A DNA stretch of 64,000 nt from Kutzneria sp. 744 (lineage in GTDB: Bacteria > Actinomycetota > Actinomycetes > Mycobacteriales > Pseudonocardiaceae). Position 1 is the stretch's first letter. Each line of letters opens with the position of its first letter. Under the pieces are notes generated by a model, which did not search any database, had not been told where the DNA came from, and saw only the letters and a program-made list of their open reading frames with translations. The stretch covers positions 3,860,836 through 3,924,835 of the forward strand of contig NZ_KK037166.1 in the NCBI RefSeq assembly GCF_000568255.1, read 5' to 3'. This document shows positions 18,483 through 27,734 of this stretch, in pieces. The translations under genes and the position numbers were made by a program.

Positions 18483-19541
18483 ATGCAGGAGCCGTGGAAC
18501 GTATCCGCACTGCTGACCAAAGCACTAAGTCTTACCGAAGGAGATCGAACCGACAGTGAACTCCTCGAGACGGTGCGAGATCTCGCTCGTCTGGAATCAA
18601 CTGTGCGCGCAGCCCTGAGTCATTCCGTAGCAGTCGCGATCGCGCAGGGCGTCCACGAACGCACTGGCCACGCAACGGCCGCCGCGTTGCTCAGGAACGA
18701 GTGTCATCTCTCTGGCCGTGAAGCCAACGAGCTTGCGGTGTCCGCAATCCGGCTGCGCGAACAGCTGCCGTGCACGTTTGTTGCGTTGCAGTCCGGCGCG
18801 ATCACTTGGGCCCATGCGACGACGCTTGTCCGTGCTGTGGATCGACTGGGCTTCGGCACAGTCCAAGGCATCGAGCACGACTGGATCGAGCTGATCGCCA
18901 CCCGTACCAGTCCGGAGGCGCTGCAACGCGTCGTCCACACTCACTGCCTCGAACTGGTGGGTTATCCGTCGCGGGCGGCGTCAGAGCCCCAGGGCGCCGA
19001 GCTTCCGCCGGCACCCACAAACACCGCGGACACACAGACCGAAACCCACTCCAGCGCACCCGAAGCCGCAAGCCCCAGCACGGCACCGCAGGCTCATGGA
19101 AGCCACGACGTCGACAGTTCGGCACAACACGAAGGCGCGGAGGCCACAGCTCGTCCGCTACCGAGCGATCTCGGCGATCGTCACAGGGCCTCAGCACCTG
19201 AGCACAACGAAGGCCTGCAGCCGGCCATAGCCATCAGCCCGGACTGGCCAGATGCGTCAACATTGCCACTTTCGAGTGATGGCTCCTCGATTGCGCACGA
19301 GGACTCCGCCACCGACGGCAGCGGATGCATGCACCCGCGTTGCGCAGCCAAGGCGTCGCCCCGCGAGATCTCGTTCACAGTGCGCTGGCTCGACGGCGGC
19401 CAATCCACGCTTTTCGGCCGTGCTCTTGTCTGCGACGAACACACCACCGCTCTCATGAACTGCCCGGTCGACCGCATCCGGGTCGGTCATAGCAGCACGA
19501 TCTGGACGATCGGCCCAGCTCCGGTGGCGGACGCCGCCTGA
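18483..19541 (+). CDS. DUF222-family protein with degenerate HNH region
   Basis: Residues 1-160 resemble the DUF222 domain that precedes HNH nucleases in the actinobacterial 13E12-type family (ARLESTVRAALSHSVAVAIAQ, HLSGREANELAVSAIRLREQLPCTFVALQSGAITWAHA). The middle, residues about 165-275, is Ser/Thr/Pro/Ala-rich linker. The C-terminus keeps spacing that recalls a zinc HNH module (CMHPRC, VRWLDGGQSTL, ALVCDEH) but lacks the central His-His-Ile core, so nuclease activity is unlikely. The family is usually repetitive in a genome and often mobile; its role is unknown. ATG start 255 bp from the divergent ssb. Confidence 0.75.
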   Translation: MQEPWNVSALLTKALSLTEGDRTDSELLETVRDLARLESTVRAALSHSVAVAIAQGVHERTGHATAAALLRNECHLSGREANELAVSAIRLREQLPCTFVALQSGAITWAHATTLVRAVDRLGFGTVQGIEHDWIELIATRTSPEALQRVVHTHCLELVGYPSRAASEPQGAELPPAPTNTADTQTETHSSAPEAASPSTAPQAHGSHDVDSSAQHEGAEATARPLPSDLGDRHRASAPEHNEGLQPAIAISPDWPDASTLPLSSDGSSIAHEDSATDGSGCMHPRCAAKASPREISFTVRWLDGGQSTLFGRALVCDEHTTALMNCPVDRIRVGHSSTIWTIGPAPVADAA

Positions 19542-19601
19542 GCAACTGAGAGGTTGCTGTGAACAATCGCGGCTGAGGTGAATGTCGGTGAGGATGACGT
19601 C

Positions 19602-20282
19602 ATGCGTGTCCTGGTCGTAGACGACGAACCCGCGGTCCGCGAGTCCATCAGTCGCAGCCTCCGGTTCGAGGGATATGAGGTCGAGCTCGCAGCAGACGGC
19701 GACTCGGCTCTCAAGTCCCAAGCGGCCAGGCCGTCGGACGCACTCGTGCTCGACGTGATGATGCCAGTGATCGACGGGCTCGAAACGTGTCGGCGGCTAC
19801 GGGCGACCGGGGACCGAGTGCCGGTCCTGATGCTGACCGCGCGCCGCGCCATCGGCGACCGTGTGGCCGGCCTCGACGCGGGAGCTGACGACTATCTCGT
19901 CAAACCATTCGCGCTGGAGGAACTGCTTGCCAGGCTGAGGGCGCTGCTCCGGCGCACCGACACCGGCGGAAGCGAGAAACTCGCCTTCGGCGACCTTGAA
20001 CTGAACGTCACCGCGCGCACGGTGCTCAGGGCCGAACGCTTGATCGAGCTCACCCGCACCGAATTCGACCTTCTCGAACTGCTTCTGCGGCATCCACGGC
20101 GTGTGTTGTCTCGGTCGGTGTTGTTCACCGAGGTCTGGGGTTACGACTTCGGCACGGGCTCCAACAGCCTGGACGTGTACATCGGCTACCTGCGCCGGAA
20201 GCTGGAAGCGCATGGCGAGGCACGCCTCGTGCACACTGTTCGCGGAGTCGGCTATGTCCTCAAGGAGTCGGAGACCTCGTGA
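19602..20282 (+). CDS. mprA: OmpR-family response regulator (MprA-like)
   Basis: I chose the ATG at 19602 ([15 protein letters not shown]), preceded by GAGGA at a good distance, rather than the ORF's first ATG 24 bp upstream. The receiver domain has the acidic pair DDE, the phospho-acceptor Asp in [12 protein letters not shown], Thr in MLTAR and Lys in YLVKPF. The C-terminal half is a winged helix ([46 protein letters not shown]). The sequence is close to MprA of mycobacteria, which answers cell-envelope stress. It overlaps the kinase gene by 4 bp (GTGA), so the two are one operon. Confidence 0.92.
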   Translation: MRVLVVDDEPAVRESISRSLRFEGYEVELAADGDSALKSQAARPSDALVLDVMMPVIDGLETCRRLRATGDRVPVLMLTARRAIGDRVAGLDAGADDYLVKPFALEELLARLRALLRRTDTGGSEKLAFGDLELNVTARTVLRAERLIELTRTEFDLLELLLRHPRRVLSRSVLFTEVWGYDFGTGSNSLDVYIGYLRRKLEAHGEARLVHTVRGVGYVLKESETS

Positions 20283-21679
20283 AAGGACGACGACCGTCGC
20301 TACGCCGGCGCCTCGGCGTCGTGTCGGCGGCTGCGGTCGCAGTCGCCGTGATCGGTGTTTCCGTCGCCGCCTGGCTGCTTCTCCGCGACCAGCTCAGCAA
20401 CGTGGTAAACGAGCGACTCGATCGGCAGGTGGTCTTCGCGGTGAAGATCGACTCCGCCGGCATGCGGTCCACCGTGCAGAGCGGTGGTCCCGACACACCG
20501 CTGTATCAGACGGTTTTCCCGGACGGATCATCTTTGACGCCCGTCGGACAGGCCTCGATCCCGGTCTCGCCCGCTGACCGCCAAGTCGCCCGGCGCGAAC
20601 TTTACGACACGACCGAAGACGTCAAGATCAACGGCACGTCGTACCGCGTTCTCACTCGCTGGATTCGCACGAAGCAGACCGGCCCAAACGGACACGCGGT
20701 TCAGATCGCCATCGATCTGAGCGAGATGAACGGAACGCTGGCCAGCTTTGGTTTGGTGCTCGCCCTGACGGGCGGTGTCGGCATCGCGGCAGCCGGCGTG
20801 CTGAGCTACTGGCTTACGCGTGCGGGTCTTCGGCCGGTGAATCGGGTGGTCGCGGCCGCTGAACACGTTGCCAGCACACAGGATCTCAGCGCCGCGGTGT
20901 CGGTCGATCAACGAGATCCCGACGAGGTCACGCGTGTCGCGGAGAGCATGAACTCGATGCTCAACGCGCTGGGCGCCTCACGCGATGCTCAGCGCCAGCT
21001 TGTGGAGGATGCAAGCCACGAGTTGGCCACGCCGCTGACGAGCCTGCGCACAAACGTCGACCTGCTACTGCGCGCCGAGAATCATCCGGAGCGGCGACTG
21101 GAGTCTGCGGACAAGCAGCGGCTGCTCCAAGACGTGCAGGCCCAGATGCGCGAGCTTGATCATCTGATCGACGAAGTCGTGGAGCTGGCGCGGGATCCAC
21201 GATCGGGGGAAGAAGTCGAGGAGATCGACCTGGCCGAGGTCGTGCGGTCCGCTATGACTCGCGCGAGGGCCAGGACGCCGCAGGTCGACTTCACGCTGAT
21301 GGAGACTCCAGCGATGGTGAGAGGGCAGGCGAACGCTCTCGAGCGCGCGGTTCTGAACCTGTTGGACAACGCAGCCAAGTGGGGGCCTCCAGGACTTCCG
21401 GTGGAGGTACTGGTGCGGCAGTGGGGCGCCAGTGTGGAGGTCAAGGTCGCGGATCGTGGTCCAGGGATCGCGGAGGACGACCTAGAGCGGGTCTTCGAGC
21501 GGTTCCACCGGACGAAGGAGGCCCGACAGATGCCGGGGTCAGGGCTTGGGCTGGCGATCGTCAGGCAGGTCGTACAGGGGCACGGTGGTCGGGCGTGGAT
21601 GAGCCGACGGGACGGCGGCGGCACCGAGGCGTGGATCCAACTTCCGCAGGCGGGCCGACTGCGCCCGCTCTATGAATAA
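20279..21679 (+). CDS. mprB: Sensor histidine kinase (MprB-like)
   Basis: The 466-residue kinase has TM1 at about residues 14-36, an extracytoplasmic sensor loop to about 155, TM2 at about 158-180, a HAMP segment ([20 protein letters not shown]), the H-box [16 protein letters not shown] with the phospho-accepting His, the N-box [11 protein letters not shown], and G-boxes [10 protein letters not shown] and [13 protein letters not shown]. The residue after HEL is Ala where most HisKA kinases have Arg (HELRTPL), a small departure. GTG start overlaps the stop of the response regulator, its likely partner. The signal is unknown; mycobacterial MprB responds to envelope stress. Confidence 0.92.
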   Translation: MKGRRPSLRRRLGVVSAAAVAVAVIGVSVAAWLLLRDQLSNVVNERLDRQVVFAVKIDSAGMRSTVQSGGPDTPLYQTVFPDGSSLTPVGQASIPVSPADRQVARRELYDTTEDVKINGTSYRVLTRWIRTKQTGPNGHAVQIAIDLSEMNGTLASFGLVLALTGGVGIAAAGVLSYWLTRAGLRPVNRVVAAAEHVASTQDLSAAVSVDQRDPDEVTRVAESMNSMLNALGASRDAQRQLVEDASHELATPLTSLRTNVDLLLRAENHPERRLESADKQRLLQDVQAQMRELDHLIDEVVELARDPRSGEEVEEIDLAEVVRSAMTRARARTPQVDFTLMETPAMVRGQANALERAVLNLLDNAAKWGPPGLPVEVLVRQWGASVEVKVADRGPGIAEDDLERVFERFHRTKEARQMPGSGLGLAIVRQVVQGHGGRAWMSRRDGGGTEAWIQLPQAGRLRPLYE

Positions 21680-21681
21680 TA

Positions 21682-21709
21682 ACTCATTGCGTGAGTGAGT
21701 CCACACTCA
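21682..21709. promoter_or_regulatory. Overlapping inverted repeats before the TetR gene, probable operator
   Basis: ACTCA-ttgcg-TGAGT (21682-21696) and TGAGTG-agtcca-CACTCA (21692-21709) share the central TGAGT and end 12 bp before the TetR start codon. This is where an autoregulating TetR repressor of the exporter operon would bind. No other gene start lies near. Binding is inferred from position and symmetry only. Confidence 0.55.
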
Positions 21710-21721
21710 TAAGCTGGTGGC

Positions 21722-22399
21722 ATGTCCACCGAGTCACCCCCACGCCGTCGGCGCGCTCCTGCTATGAGCACGGAGGACCGACAGGAGGCCATCGCCCTGG
21801 CGGCGATCCCCCTGCTGGCCGAGCACGGCACGCATGTCACCACCGGGCAGATCGCCAAGGCGGCGGGGATCGCGGAGGGCACGATCTTCCGGGTTTTCAA
21901 GGACAAGCAGGAGTTGCTGGACTTCTGTGTGCTGAGGGCGTTTCGGACGCGGGAACTGGTTGAGCGGATCGACGCGATCTCGGTGGACCAGCCGCTGACG
22001 AGCCGGCTGATCGAGGCAATGACGATGATCGACGAGATGGCGGCCCGGCTGGGGGCGCTGATGCACACGCTGGGCGCCACCGGCTATCGGCCGAACGAAG
22101 ACCACAAGAAGGACGATGCGTCGGGCAAGGACGCGAAGCCGCCGATGATGGACGAGTTCGAGCGGACGACCACGGCGATCTCGGCGCTGTTGTCGTCGGG
22201 CCAGGAACAGCTGCGGCTGCCGGCCGACCGGGCGGCGGGCTATCTGATCGGCCTGACCTTCATGACGAGGATGCAGGCGATGCGGACGGCACAGTTCGAT
22301 CAGAAGGAACCTGAGTCGTTCGTGGCGGAAATCGTCGATCTCTTCACGAACGGAGCCGTTGCCGTCCAGGCCAAGCGAGGGGGGAAGGACCCGCGATGA
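21722..22399 (+). CDS. TetR-family regulator of the adjacent ABC exporter
   Basis: The N-terminus carries the TetR helix-turn-helix (ALAAIPLLAEHGTHVTTGQIAKAAGIAEGTIFRVFKDKQELLDFCV); the rest is the ligand-binding helical domain, 225 residues in all. The stop overlaps the ATG of the ABC ATPase gene (ATGA), so the regulator is the first gene of the exporter operon. It probably represses this operon through the inverted repeats just upstream and is released by the exported compound. A second ATG at residue 15 is a possible alternative start. Confidence 0.92.
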   Translation: MSTESPPRRRRAPAMSTEDRQEAIALAAIPLLAEHGTHVTTGQIAKAAGIAEGTIFRVFKDKQELLDFCVLRAFRTRELVERIDAISVDQPLTSRLIEAMTMIDEMAARLGALMHTLGATGYRPNEDHKKDDASGKDAKPPMMDEFERTTTAISALLSSGQEQLRLPADRAAGYLIGLTFMTRMQAMRTAQFDQKEPESFVAEIVDLFTNGAVAVQAKRGGKDPR

Positions 22400-23337
22400 C
22401 CGAAGTGATGATCGAAGCGAGAAACGTGAGCAAGGCGTTCGGCGCCGTGAAGGCGCTGGAAGACGTGAGCATCTCGGTGCCGAGGGGGACGGTGCTTGGA
22501 CTTCTGGGCCACAACGGAGCCGGCAAGACGACGTTGGTGAACGTGCTGACGACTCTGCTCAAGCCGACCTCGGGGTCGGCGTCGGTGGCGGGGCTGGACG
22601 TGGTGAGCCAGGGCGACCAGGTGCGTGGGCGGATTGGCCTGACAGGGCAGTTCGCGTCGGTCGACGAGAACATGTCCGGTCTCGACAACCTCGTGCTGAT
22701 CGCAAGGTTGTTGGGGGCAACCAAGAAGCAGGCGACGGCGCGTGCAAGTGACCTGTTGGAGACGTTCGACCTGATGGAGGCGAAGGACCGGACGGCGAAG
22801 ACGTACTCGGGCGGTATGCGGCGACGGCTGGACCTGGCGGCGAGCCTGGTGGGTCGGCCGGACGTCATCTTCCTGGACGAACCGACGACGGGCCTCGACC
22901 CGCTGAGCCGGATCGGCTTGTGGGAGATCGTCGAGGGCCTGGTGGGCGACGGGACCACGGTGCTGCTGACCACGCAGTACCTGGAGGAAGCGGACCGACT
23001 GGCCGACTCCATCACGGTGCTGTCCAAGGGAAAGGTGGTCGCGTCCGGCACGGCGGCGGAGCTCAAGGCGGGCGTCGGCAAGCGCACGGTGAGCGTGGTT
23101 CTGGCCGAGCCGGAGGATGCGGCGACAGCGTTGAACGCGTTGTCCCAGGCTGGACTGCATCCAGTTCACGACAAGGCGCGGCATTCGGTCTCGACGCCGG
23201 TGGAGAAGTCGACCGACCTGGCGACCGTGGTGCGGGCGCTCGACGAAGTGGGGGTCGAGGTGGGCGAACTGGCGCTCACCGAGCCGACGCTCGACGACGT
23301 GTATCTGGCCGTCAACACCGAAGCCCCGGCCGCCTGA
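22396..23337 (+). CDS. ABC exporter ATPase, DrrA type
   Basis: The 313-residue ATPase has Walker A GHNGAGKTT, signature YSGGMRRRLDLA, Walker B VIFLDEPTTGLD and the switch in TTQYLEEADRLAD, which is the DrrA/daunorubicin-resistance form (TQYLEEAD). A C-terminal extension (about residues 220-313, ending LTEPTLDDVYLAV) is typical of this subfamily. It powers the membrane partner encoded next to it to expel a drug-like or lipidic compound. It overlaps the TetR gene by 4 bp. The compound is unknown. Confidence 0.93.
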   Translation: MTEVMIEARNVSKAFGAVKALEDVSISVPRGTVLGLLGHNGAGKTTLVNVLTTLLKPTSGSASVAGLDVVSQGDQVRGRIGLTGQFASVDENMSGLDNLVLIARLLGATKKQATARASDLLETFDLMEAKDRTAKTYSGGMRRRLDLAASLVGRPDVIFLDEPTTGLDPLSRIGLWEIVEGLVGDGTTVLLTTQYLEEADRLADSITVLSKGKVVASGTAAELKAGVGKRTVSVVLAEPEDAATALNALSQAGLHPVHDKARHSVSTPVEKSTDLATVVRALDEVGVEVGELALTEPTLDDVYLAVNTEAPAA

Positions 23338-23359
23338 GCCGGATGAGGGGGAAAATCCC

Positions 23360-24211
23360 ATGACCACGACAGTTCAAGCCACGACGCCGACGGACGAGGC
23401 ACCTCGGCGTGGCGACCTGGGCTGGCACGGCAGCAGCTTCGCCACGCAAGTGTGGGTCCTCACGCAGAGATCGCTCAACAGTTTCCTGCGCGACCCGAGA
23501 ATGCTGTTCTTCAGCCTGCTGCAGCCGCTGGTGATGTTGTTGCTGTTCAGCCAGGTCTTCGGCGGGATCAGCAAGCTCGGCAGCCTGCACCAGTGGGGCT
23601 CGTACATCAACTACCTGCTGCCGTCGACTCTGGTGACGACGGCAATGACCTCGGCGATGAGCTCCGGGGTGGGTCTGCTGACCGAGATGTCGAACGGGGT
23701 GATCGCGAGGTTCCGGTCGATGCCGGTCAGCCTGTTCTCGGTGCTGCTAGCGCGGAGCCTGTCGGATACGGTGCGGATGGCGATCCAACTGATCGTCATG
23801 TTGATCGCCGCGGCGCTGCTGTTCGGCTTCACGCCGGCCGGCGGCATGATGGGTGTGGCGGCAGCTCTGCTGGTGTCGCTGGTCGTTGGCTGGGGCCTGG
23901 GCTGGCTCTTCCTGGCGATCGCGACGTGGGTGAAGAAGGCCGAGACCATGCAGGCGGTCGCGTTCCTGACGATGTTCCCGCTGATGTTCGGCTCGAGCGC
24001 CTACATGCCGGTGTCGACGATGCCGGGCTGGGTGCAGGTGATCGCCAACATCAACCCGTTGAGCTACGCGATCTTCGCTTCGCGCGGGCTGGCGACGACC
24101 ATCTGGGAAGCGAACCCGGCATACACGTTGTTCGCGTCGTTGGCTATCTCCGGAGTGATCGCGTTGGTCGGCGGGTTCATCGCGACGCGAAACTTCCGTC
24201 GGACGAACTGA
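23360..24211 (+). CDS. ABC-2 type exporter permease, DrrB type
   Basis: The 283-residue protein has six predicted membrane segments, starting at about residues 55-75 (FFSLLQPLVMLLLFSQVFGG), and the ABC-2 features RFRSMPVSLFSVLLARSLSD and WVQVIANINPLSYAI. A cytoplasmic N-terminus of about 45 residues precedes TM1. It begins 22 bp after the ATPase gene, with a GAGGGGG ribosome site, and pairs with it to form a two-gene exporter controlled by the TetR protein. Confidence 0.92.
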   Translation: MTTTVQATTPTDEAPRRGDLGWHGSSFATQVWVLTQRSLNSFLRDPRMLFFSLLQPLVMLLLFSQVFGGISKLGSLHQWGSYINYLLPSTLVTTAMTSAMSSGVGLLTEMSNGVIARFRSMPVSLFSVLLARSLSDTVRMAIQLIVMLIAAALLFGFTPAGGMMGVAAALLVSLVVGWGLGWLFLAIATWVKKAETMQAVAFLTMFPLMFGSSAYMPVSTMPGWVQVIANINPLSYAIFASRGLATTIWEANPAYTLFASLAISGVIALVGGFIATRNFRRTN

Positions 24212-24224
24212 ACTGAGCGCGAAC

Positions 24225-24256
24225 GACCCCGTCGGCGATGGTGTGCCGGCGGGGTC
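24225..24256. terminator. Terminator after the exporter operon
   Basis: GACCCCGTCGGC (24225-24236) pairs with GCCGGCGGGGTC (24245-24256), a 12-bp stem with one G-T pair and an 8-nt loop, starting 13 bp after the permease stop. It separates this operon from the convergent CtaG/CopD gene. Confidence 0.8.
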
Positions 24257-24370
24257 ATTCGCATTTCCGACGAAAGCACGGATTTGTGGTGGTGGTCAGG
24301 TCTTGCCCGGACGCCCTGGTTGAGCAGTGAAGTCCGGGAGCGAGGAGTCAGCGAGGCTGCAGGTGGATGG

Positions 24371-26410
24371 TTACTCGGACTTGGTGGGGCCGCCGCCCTC
24401 GCTGAGCTGCTGGAGCATTGCGTTGTAGGCGTTGAGGTCGGCGTCGCCGTCGGAGTCGGCGCGTCGGTCAGATCGGCGGGCGGCACGCTCATCGGTGCGG
24501 GCCCACTGGGCGAGAAGGGCGAGCATGACAACCAGGAGGGGGATCTCACCTGCGGCCCAGGCGATGCCGCCGCCGAGATGCTGGTCGGAGAGCTCGTTGG
24601 TCACCCAAGGCAGAGACAGCGATCGGTAGAAGTTCTGTCCGATCACGGTCTGCATGCTCATGAGGATGACGCCGAAGAAGGCGTGGAAGGGCATGGAGGC
24701 GAAGACCATGCCCAGGCGCCCGAGGGGAGGCAGGCGGCGAGGGGTGGGGTCGATGCCGATGACGGGCCAGTAGAAGAGGTAGCCGACCAGGAGGAAGTGG
24801 GCGTTCATCACGAGGTGCGCCCAGTGGTAGTTGAGGGCGGCGTCGAACAGGCCGGAGAAGTACAGGCCGTAGAAGGAACCGACGAACAGCACCAGGGCGA
24901 CGACAGGGTGGGTGAGGACGCGGGCGATCGGCGAGTGAACGGCGGCGAGCAGCCACTCACGAGGTCCGGGCGCACGGTCCTTGCCGGCGGTGGGCAAGGC
25001 CCGAAGGGCAAGGGTGACGGGACCGCCGAGGGCAAGCAATGGCGGGGCGAGCATGTTGAGCATCATGTGCTCGCCCATGTGCACGCTGAACATGGCGGTG
25101 GCGTAGCGGCCGATGCCGGACGAGGTGGCCAAGAGAATGGCGGCGCAGCCACCGACCCAGGCGACGGTGCGGCCGACGGGCCACTGGTCGCCACGCTTGC
25201 GCAGTCGTCGAACACCGAGCAGGTAGACGACGATGCCGAGGATGGCGGCGGTGCCATACACGAGGTCGAAGCGCCAGTCGAAGAGCAGCCGGAACACAGT
25301 GGGCGGGCCGGCGAGCGGGTAGCCGATGAGCCGCTCGACGTCGCCGACGGCGCTGTAGACGTCCTGCGGCGGTGGGGTCCGGGCCAACGCGGAGGCGACG
25401 CCGAGGGTGACGAACATGATCAGCACCTCGACACCGGCGAGCCGGACGAGGGCACGGCCCGAGCCGGTGGCGACGACGGCCTTGACACCACGTTCCCGTT
25501 GGAAGTAGCCGATGACGCCGAGCACGGCGAGCAGGGCGATCTTGGCCAGGACGAGCAGCCCGTATGAGGTGGTGAACAGGTCGGTGACGGGCAGCCGGAC
25601 CAGGGCGTTGATGACGCCGGAGGCGGCCATGATGATCCAGCAGACCAGGGCGACCTTGGAGAAGCGGCTGGTGGCGAGGCCCAGGTCGGCGCCGCGGCGG
25701 CGGGCGTGGGCGAGCAACGCGACGAGCCCGCCGATCCAGATGGCGGCGGCGATCAGGTGGTACAGCAGGCTGTTAGTGGCGAGGTCGTGGGAGCCACCGG
25801 CGGAGGAGTGCCCACTGGCGGCGACGGGGACGAGGCCGATCAGGGCGACGAAGAACAGGCTGGCGGTCCAACCCCACGACAGCACGAAGAAGCAGCCGAG
25901 TGCCAGCACGAAGACGATGACGGCGGTGATGACCCAGGCCTCGGCCTGTTCGACGATGTTGATGCTGCTGAACAGGACGCTGGGGTTGAGCATGAAATTG
26001 ATCGGCTTGCCCTCGGCATCGGCGAGGGTGAAGGGCACCTCGAGCAGGGCGCCGACGCACCAGACGACGGCGGACCAGCCGGCGGTGCGAAGGGCGGCGT
26101 AGCCGTCGACGGCGAGGCGGCCGGCACGCTGCGGTGAGGTGAGGAAGGCGGCGAAGAGCAGGGCGCCGACGCACACGGTCGAAGCGGCCTCGGTCAGGAC
26201 GCGCACGACGGTGATGCCGTAGCGGGTGATCGCGCCGGGATCGGGCAGCCCCAGGTTCGTGTACAGCAGCTCGCTACCGGAGAACAGCGTCAGCACGGCC
26301 GCGACCAGCGCGGCGATGACGGTACTGATCAACAGCAGCGGGAGCATGCCGGCGGGTCGGCGAACCAGTGCGCTGGGCGTGGGCCCGGCGGTCACGACGT
26401 CTTCGGCCAC
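24371..26410 (-). CDS. CopD-CtaG fusion membrane protein, cytochrome oxidase assembly/copper
   Basis: The 679-residue protein has about 14 membrane segments in two modules. Residues 60-340 match the CopD copper-resistance permease type (ATNSLLYHLIAAAIWIGGLVAL); residues 370-630 match Caa3-type CtaG (FSVHMGEHMMLNMLAPPLLALGGPVTLALRALP, MNAHFLLVGYLFYWPVIG, PFHAFFGVILM). This fusion is usual in actinobacteria and is thought to deliver copper to cytochrome c oxidase. Several membrane histidines are conserved and may be copper ligands. The C-terminal 50 residues are charged. GTG start; the MFS gene lies upstream on the same strand after 27 bp. Confidence 0.9.
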   Translation of the reverse strand: MAEDVVTAGPTPSALVRRPAGMLPLLLISTVIAALVAAVLTLFSGSELLYTNLGLPDPGAITRYGITVVRVLTEAASTVCVGALLFAAFLTSPQRAGRLAVDGYAALRTAGWSAVVWCVGALLEVPFTLADAEGKPINFMLNPSVLFSSINIVEQAEAWVITAVIVFVLALGCFFVLSWGWTASLFFVALIGLVPVAASGHSSAGGSHDLATNSLLYHLIAAAIWIGGLVALLAHARRRGADLGLATSRFSKVALVCWIIMAASGVINALVRLPVTDLFTTSYGLLVLAKIALLAVLGVIGYFQRERGVKAVVATGSGRALVRLAGVEVLIMFVTLGVASALARTPPPQDVYSAVGDVERLIGYPLAGPPTVFRLLFDWRFDLVYGTAAILGIVVYLLGVRRLRKRGDQWPVGRTVAWVGGCAAILLATSSGIGRYATAMFSVHMGEHMMLNMLAPPLLALGGPVTLALRALPTAGKDRAPGPREWLLAAVHSPIARVLTHPVVALVLFVGSFYGLYFSGLFDAALNYHWAHLVMNAHFLLVGYLFYWPVIGIDPTPRRLPPLGRLGMVFASMPFHAFFGVILMSMQTVIGQNFYRSLSLPWVTNELSDQHLGGGIAWAAGEIPLLVVMLALLAQWARTDERAARRSDRRADSDGDADLNAYNAMLQQLSEGGGPTKSE

Positions 26411-26437
26411 GTACTTGAGGGTAGGCCGCGACGCAGC

Positions 26438-27640
26438 TCACATCGTCGGCGCACCGACTGCCGGTGGTGCGCATTCCCGACGACGGGCACGAATCACGAC
26501 AAGCACGGCGGGCACGATCAGCGCCGCGATGACGGCGGCGGCGCCGAGCGCGAAGCCGAGGCCGCTCCACTGGGCCAGCTGACCGAGCAGCGGCGGACCG
26601 CCGAGAAAGCCGGCGTAGGCGATAGTGGTGACGAAGCCGATCTCGCGCTCACCGCCGGTGCCGTCGGCCCGGCGACCGGCGGCGCCGGCGAGGCTCATGG
26701 TGACGGGGAACGAGTAGGCGAGCCCGACTCCGGCGAAGGCGAAACCGATGTACGCGACGCCGGGAACGGGAATCGTGACGGCAGCGAGAAGTCCGACGGC
26801 GGCGAGAAATGCGCCGAAACCGAGCATTCGGTACGGCCCCCAGCGGCGCTCCACCCGTTCACCGGAGAAGCGGGTCAACGCCATCGCTATGGAGAAGACC
26901 GAATAGCCGGCGGCGGCGAGGGAGTCGGGCACGCCGCGTTCCCGGACGAGGAACAGCGCGGACCAATCGGCCGAGGCGCCCTCGGCGACGGCGGAGAACA
27001 GGGCGATCAGAGCCAGCAGCCAGAGCACGGGCCGCCGCATGGGCGACGGACCGGCGGCAACGACGCCACCCGAGCGGGTACGGGACCGCTCCCCTGCCTC
27101 AGCGGGCAGCGAAGTGACGATGACCGCGACGGCGACGACGCCGAGCACCGCGAGGATCGTGAACTGACGTAACGGGCTCCACGCCAGGGCGGCGGAGAAC
27201 GCGGCGGCGAGGGAGCCGGCCAGACCGCCGACGCTGAACCCGGCGTGGAAAACGGGCATGAGCGGACGGTCGAGCAGCCGGGTGACGGTGACCGCGGCGA
27301 TGTTCATGGAGACGTCGAGGGTGCCGACGGTCAGCCCGAGGGCGAACAGCACGAGGCCGAGTTGCAGCGGCGAAGTGGTCAGGCCGAGCACGGGCAGCAC
27401 GACGAAGCCCGTGACGCAGCCGAGCACCATGACGGCACGCGAACCGTAGGCGGCGCAGAGCCGTCCGGCGATCGGCGCGGCGACGATGAGCCCGACGCTG
27501 ACGCCGAACAGCGACAACCCGAGCCCGGCCGGGGTGGCGCCGACCTGCGCGGCCAGCGCCGGCACGCGTGCGGCCCATGAACCGAACACGACTCCGTTGA
27601 GCACGAACACGATGAAGACAGCGGTGCTCTTGGCCAGCAT
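26438..27640 (-). CDS. MFS transporter, YbjJ/fucose-permease-like
   Basis: The 400-residue protein has twelve hydrophobic segments, beginning FIVFVLNGVVFGSWAARVPALA, a start shared by YbjJ-type MFS members, and the loop-2/3 region GRLCAAYGSRAVMVLG. The gene is divergent from the LacI regulator, and the 18-bp palindrome between them lies 29 bp upstream of its start, so it is very probably the target of that regulator. LacI control suggests a sugar or nucleoside-like substrate, which is an inference only. Confidence 0.88.
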   Translation of the reverse strand: MLAKSTAVFIVFVLNGVVFGSWAARVPALAAQVGATPAGLGLSLFGVSVGLIVAAPIAGRLCAAYGSRAVMVLGCVTGFVVLPVLGLTTSPLQLGLVLFALGLTVGTLDVSMNIAAVTVTRLLDRPLMPVFHAGFSVGGLAGSLAAAFSAALAWSPLRQFTILAVLGVVAVAVIVTSLPAEAGERSRTRSGGVVAAGPSPMRRPVLWLLALIALFSAVAEGASADWSALFLVRERGVPDSLAAAGYSVFSIAMALTRFSGERVERRWGPYRMLGFGAFLAAVGLLAAVTIPVPGVAYIGFAFAGVGLAYSFPVTMSLAGAAGRRADGTGGEREIGFVTTIAYAGFLGGPPLLGQLAQWSGLGFALGAAAVIAALIVPAVLVVIRARRRECAPPAVGAPTM

Positions 27641-27668
27641 TCGTACCCCCTTCGACTGGAACGGACTG

Positions 27669-27686
27669 TACTGAAGCGCTTCAGTA
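27669..27686. promoter_or_regulatory. Perfect 18-bp palindrome, LacI-type operator
   Basis: TACTGAAGCGCTTCAGTA is a perfect even palindrome with the central CG step that LacI-family proteins need. It lies in the 94-bp gap between the divergent MFS and LacI genes. Repression of the MFS gene and autoregulation by the LacI protein are the natural reading. Confidence 0.8.
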
Positions 27687-27734
27687 GAGTCCAGCGGGTC
27701 GGTCCACCCCTCCGCGCCAACTACGCTCTACCTT

